NCBI GenBank assembly: GCA_964247055.1
Contig: OZ176051.1
Coordinates: 5,332,001 to 5,396,000 of the forward strand
Direction: 5' to 3'
Origin: Paragordius varius
Taxonomy: Eukaryota > Nematomorpha
DNA length: 64,000 nucleotides
Below are positions 61,501-64,000 of this stretch, piece after piece. Numbering within the stretch: position 1 is the first letter of the stretch; each line of letters begins with the position of its first letter. A program made the translations under genes and the position numbers. The notes beneath the pieces were generated by a model. It did no database searches, was not told the origin of the DNA, and saw only the letters and a list, made by a program, of their open reading frames with translations.

Positions 61501-63815
61501 ATATGGATGAAACCCAATAACTACATCATTTAACAAGAAATGTTAAAAGTAGATACGGTAAAAATTACAATTCTATACTAATCATAAAAATAGTTTTTCG
61601 CCTACAAAATAAGGTAAAAATTTGTTCCAAATCCTTAAATTATAAAAACTGAGTTTATATAAACATCCAATAGTATTTATATTATTATCCAACAAAGTAG
61701 TAAAAAAAATAAAAAAATCAAAAATCATATAAATTATAAAACTATGTGTAATACTTGATTGGCAAGGTTAAATAATTTGCCGAATATCTATTGTTTCGTA
61801 TATGATGACCAGGCGCCAAAAATCTTTGATGTGGCTGTTGACCACCATACAAGGGTCGGAGATAGTGTCCGTGATGTCTAAAATTTGGTGTGACATACAC
61901 CAAATTCCGGTTATGATTCTGATAATGCAAAGGTCCTGCTAATATTTTGCCAGTTGTTTCTGAGGAATGTAGCATAGTGTGTGATCGATGCTTTTTTCTA
62001 TCTGAGTTACTACTTGTGGGATTATTGGGTATAGATTTACGTATCTTTTCGTGGTTTGTTCTTTTGTTGCTCTCAATCACATCAATGGAAGCTGATTTTT
62101 GTTTGTATGATTTATGTCCAGGGTATTGTTTTGTTTTGCCGTCACAAGACTCGCTCTTTTCTGGAGTTTGTTGTTCTCCTTTTGCTTTAGTGTTTTTAGA
62201 TGTGTCAGCTGTTGATTGAGCAATCCCACTATTATTGAAAATGTTATAATAATATGATGGTTTATGTACATGTTCTAACGGCAGATGGTGATGATAAATA
62301 TTTGATACACGATGTTCTAAAGGCAATTTTTCACTTCCAAAACGATTATCAGTAGTTGTTGGGTTAGAAGAAAAGTGCATAGTTGCATTTCCCATCAAAG
62401 GGTGAGGCAGGTATGGGATAGCTGGATTTATGTCAAACAAGGCATCCCTGTTTTGTTGAACGGTCGGACAACAAATGGGATAGTTTAGGGTAAGTAAATC
62501 TAAAACCAAGGAGAAACGAGTTATATATTGAATAACCATTATAGACAGCCATATTATCGGCATTATAGGGTGGAAACATAGAAAAAATGTAGGGCATATT
62601 AATTTTTGTTATTTTTGCTTAAAATCGTCCCATACTCCTCTATGGAAGCGAGACATGGCCGATGACAGATTCAATCGCGAAAAACCTAATGAATAGAAAA
62701 GCGGATGCTAAATTTATTCCAACCCAATAACTCAAATATGCATCTACTGTACCAAATCGAACTATTAAATATTATTAACAGAAAAAATAGGCTTAGATAT
62801 ATCGGACACATCAAGAGTGCTCCAGAACAATGGACAAACAAAATTTTATCCTACATCCAGAAGATAACAATTGTAGAGGTAGACCAAAATTGAACTGGGA
62901 AAAAACAATAAATAATAATTTAAGCGTTGTTGCCAACATTAATGATAACACCTGGCAAGATCAATATTACAGACAGCTTCTATACGAATACAATGGCTAG
63001 CCATTACACAAAGACGATATATCATCACATAAAAACGAGGCAAATTTTTTAGCAATAGTTTTGATTATTTCAAAACTATATGATGAATTATATACATGCC
63101 AATTGTAAGAAATTTATAGACTTTATATCCGAAAATCGATGATAAACAGAGAAAGAACTGTGTATCAAAATATTTAAATCATGGTTAAGAATCAAAACTT
63201 AAAAATTATTTTATCATCGAATTAAATGTGTGTAAACACAGATTTTAAACTGGCGCTAAAATAATTTTCAATTGCCACTTGCTCAGAATTCATTAAAAAA
63301 TTTCCTTTCTTCAAAAATAAAAATCATATTTAGTAATTTTGGCACAAAACAAAATAACAAACTTTACCATTTTCAAAATTAATTATACCGTTATTAACAC
63401 AAAAAATAAATTATATCATTATAAAATTCCTAAAAAATTAAAAATATGTATAAATTGATCATAAACATTCAATATTTTTTGAAATGATCATTTGATTACC
63501 GAATCCCCAAATTTACAAAGACAACTTTCATTAATATTCATAAAAAACTTTGGAAATGTGCCTATATGTGTGCCCTAATTAAAAACTTTTAAAATTCAAA
63601 AAACTTATGAAACACTTTATCGGGTAAAAATCATGCTATTATAAAGTTTACTAACTTGTTTTGAGCAAATATTGTTCAAGATTATGCCAAAGGGTTAATT
63701 CACACCCCATTTTCCCGACCGTGCCATCATCAACTAAAAGGAAATAGCCATGATGACTATTCAGCGCAAATGTGTTGGGTGAATGAGGCATTATCGAATA
63801 ATATTGCACAGTTTT
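42239..63815 (-). CDS. TRPM-family cation channel, 5' end beyond window
   Basis: Non-selective, Ca2+-permeable-type membrane channel of the TRPM family, closest by eye to TRPM1/TRPM3. I assembled 34 exons with GT-AG borders and consistent phases throughout, giving exactly 2,430 codons including stop. The first seen exon (63,656-63,815) is internal ([19 protein letters not shown]), so the N-terminus lies beyond 64,000. Order: TRPM homology regions, S1-S6, TRP helix, coiled coil; there is no kinase or NUDT9 domain. Two low-complexity stretches of about 500 residues each are inserted, one inside the N-terminal homology region and one before S1, making it far longer than the ~1,700-residue human TRPM3. 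A possible 33-bp intron (42,340-42,372) near the end would give a shorter C-terminus. It is convergent with the UBA3 copies. Confidence 0.92.
43684..43930. mobile_element. TA-target MITE, TRPM intron (S6/TRP helix)
   Basis: Same family as 12,140-12,369: TTAAAAATTGCAATTATACG at the left, CGTATAATTTCAG.TTTTTAC at the right, with CGGACAAAACG and its inverse. Confidence 0.72.
44185..47759 (-). other. TRPM exons 26-32: S1-S6 and pore
   Basis: S1 exon 47535-47759 ([14 protein letters not shown]), S1-S2 loop exon 46732-46858 with NIT/NST glycosylation motifs, S2 exon 46105-46286 ([20 protein letters not shown]), S3 exon 45668-45754, S4 and linker exon 45231-45441 ([23 protein letters not shown]), S5 plus pore helix exon 44687-44861 ([14 protein letters not shown]), S6 exon 44185-44308 ([16 protein letters not shown]). 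The pore loop keeps the cysteine pair C-G-T-H-N-T-P-P-C but is shorter than in human TRPM3. The Glu of the GEVF filter region is present. Confidence 0.92.
47058..47349. mobile_element. TA-target MITE, TRPM intron (S1/S1-S2 loop)
   Basis: TA-flanked; arms ATTATACGGACAAAATATAA and the inverse TTGTCCGTATAATTGCAATT, with AACAACCATACTTTTTGAAA internal to the left arm. Same family. Confidence 0.72.
48111..51360 (-). other. TRPM exons 18-25: long pre-S1 insert
   Basis: Exons 51042-51360, 50722-50780, 49850-50283, 49554-49659, 49320-49368, 48923-49248, 48434-48535, 48111-48205. The first begins with the family segment [18 protein letters not shown]; the rest is charged, Ser/Asn-rich linker (for example [20 protein letters not shown]) without recognised domain, joined in frame to the S1 exon. 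Phase agreement at every junction supports it as coding. Probably a disordered cytoplasmic loop; its role is unknown. Confidence 0.82.
52076..53199. mobile_element. Non-autonomous TIR element with 4-bp target duplication
   Basis: Ends ACACTAGACAACAAATTTT and the complement of ACACTGGACAACAAATTTT, flanked by AATA at 52,072-52,075 and 53,200-53,203. CACTR ends with a short target duplication suggest the CACTA/Chapaev group, but no transposase is present, so the family is a guess. It lies in the large TRPM intron 51,361-53,445 and accounts for over half of it. Confidence 0.6.
58510..58660. mobile_element. Possible truncated hAT-like element
   Basis: Ends GCGGCCCGCCACGCCATTTG then GGTTGGAAACCTCCG, whose complement resembles the hAT-like end CAGGGGTTTCCAACAC at 5,409. 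The other end was not found. It lies in TRPM intron 58,273-58,876. Confidence 0.35.
60619..60916. mobile_element. TA-target MITE, TRPM intron (exons 3/4)
   Basis: 298 bp, TA on both sides, CAGTAAACTTAAACTG and the complement-type end AGTTTTACTG, with ATTATACGGACAAAACG and TTTTACATTTTGTCCG arms. Same family as the other intronic copies. Its right border lies 13 bp from the 3' exon's donor at 60,929. Confidence 0.75.
62615..63000 (+). mobile_element. LINE 3'-end relic, antisense in TRPM intron
   Basis: Frame-shifted pieces on the plus strand read [13 protein letters not shown] text, [20 protein letters not shown] and [13 protein letters not shown] followed by [17 protein letters not shown]. 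This is the typical tail of animal LINE polyproteins (SETW...RLRWxGHxxR...GRPxxxWxxxI...W). The sequence starts inside the gene and is broken, so it is a dead 5'-truncated copy. The clade (RTE/CR1-like) is uncertain. Confidence 0.72.
63001..63655. other. TRPM intron remainder
   Basis: AT-rich intron sequence between the LINE relic and the first visible TRPM exon; no other feature seen. 63,816-64,000 is the start of the next intron upstream. Confidence 0.6.
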
Positions 63816-64000
63816 CTATCATACCAAATAACATATGAATGGAAACATGCATAAATTTTTAAGTTAATTTATAATTATTAGTGTTTTGGATTTATTAATT
63901 ATTAAATCGAGATTATATTGATTTAGAATTTGTCTGCCAAAAAATATATAAAATAAGGATAATTAATGATAAATCAAAATATATTAAAGATAATATAAAA

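Larger units (their letters stand above)
53446..63815 (-). other. TRPM exons 1-17 of window: N-terminal homology regions
   Basis: Part of the gene above. Exons: 63656-63815, 61755-62499, 60930-61349, 59927-60312, 59342-59583, 58877-59013, 58146-58272, 57760-57832, 57583-57683, 57154-57288, 56956-57006, 56506-56634, 56337-56416, 55605-55860, 55274-55458, 54200-54349, 53446-53674. Diagnostic matches: [128 protein letters not shown] and [20 protein letters not shown]. Exons 2-4 (about 517 codons, Asn/Lys/Ser/Thr-rich) have no counterpart in other TRPMs I know and sit between MHR segments. Confidence 0.9.

Overview
The window is extremely AT-rich eukaryotic DNA from an animal. It carries elongin C, hydroxymethylbilane synthase (HMBS), the NEDD8-activating enzyme subunit UBA3, the 5' end of a lysosomal beta-galactosidase (GLB1) and a very large TRPM cation channel. 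The strongest clue to the organism is intron size: ELOC, the first part of UBA3 and the GLB1 fragment have GT-AG introns of only 21-32 bp. Introns this small are, to my knowledge, a hallmark of dicyemid mesozoans (published mean near 26 bp). I infer a dicyemid or a similarly reduced spiralian such as an orthonectid; this is an inference, not a database match.

Layout. 1-7.1 kb: transposon graveyard (two opposed hAT relics, a degenerate satellite, small terminal-inverted-repeat elements). 7.1-15.1 kb: a compact cluster with ELOC and HMBS on the minus strand and, head to head with HMBS, UBA3 on the plus strand. 15.9-17.1 kb: a truncated copy of the middle of the TRPM gene. 17.1-31.8 kb: no intact gene; a G-rich island with a 207-bp hairpin, a large satellite whose blocks switch orientation, a ~200-bp tandem repeat and AT-rich filler. 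31.8-32.3 kb: GLB1 exons 1-3, cut off. 32.3-36.5 kb: second copy of UBA3 exons 7-14. 37.4-41.8 kb: a young, whole-looking Ty3/gypsy LTR retrotransposon. 42.2-63.8 kb: the long TRPM gene on the minus strand, running off the right edge (34 exons seen, 2,429 residues in the window).

The central observation is that 10,988-17,118 and 32,275-46,270 are two diverged copies of one segment. The left copy has all of UBA3 but only a piece of TRPM; the right copy has only the 3' half of UBA3 but the rest of TRPM. This is the pattern left by a tandem duplication with one breakpoint in UBA3 intron 6 and the other in the TRPM S2 exon, later separated by ~15 kb of repeats and a GLB1 fragment. A falsely duplicated pair of haplotypes in the assembly is the main alternative. 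Exons differ much less than introns. Copy-specific mobile elements (LTR element, iteron-bearing MITE) give clean empty sites in the other copy.

The genes belong to basic cell functions: neddylation of cullins (UBA3) and cullin-RING adaptor function (elongin C) act in the same ubiquitin-ligase system; HMBS is in haem synthesis; TRPM is a membrane cation channel.
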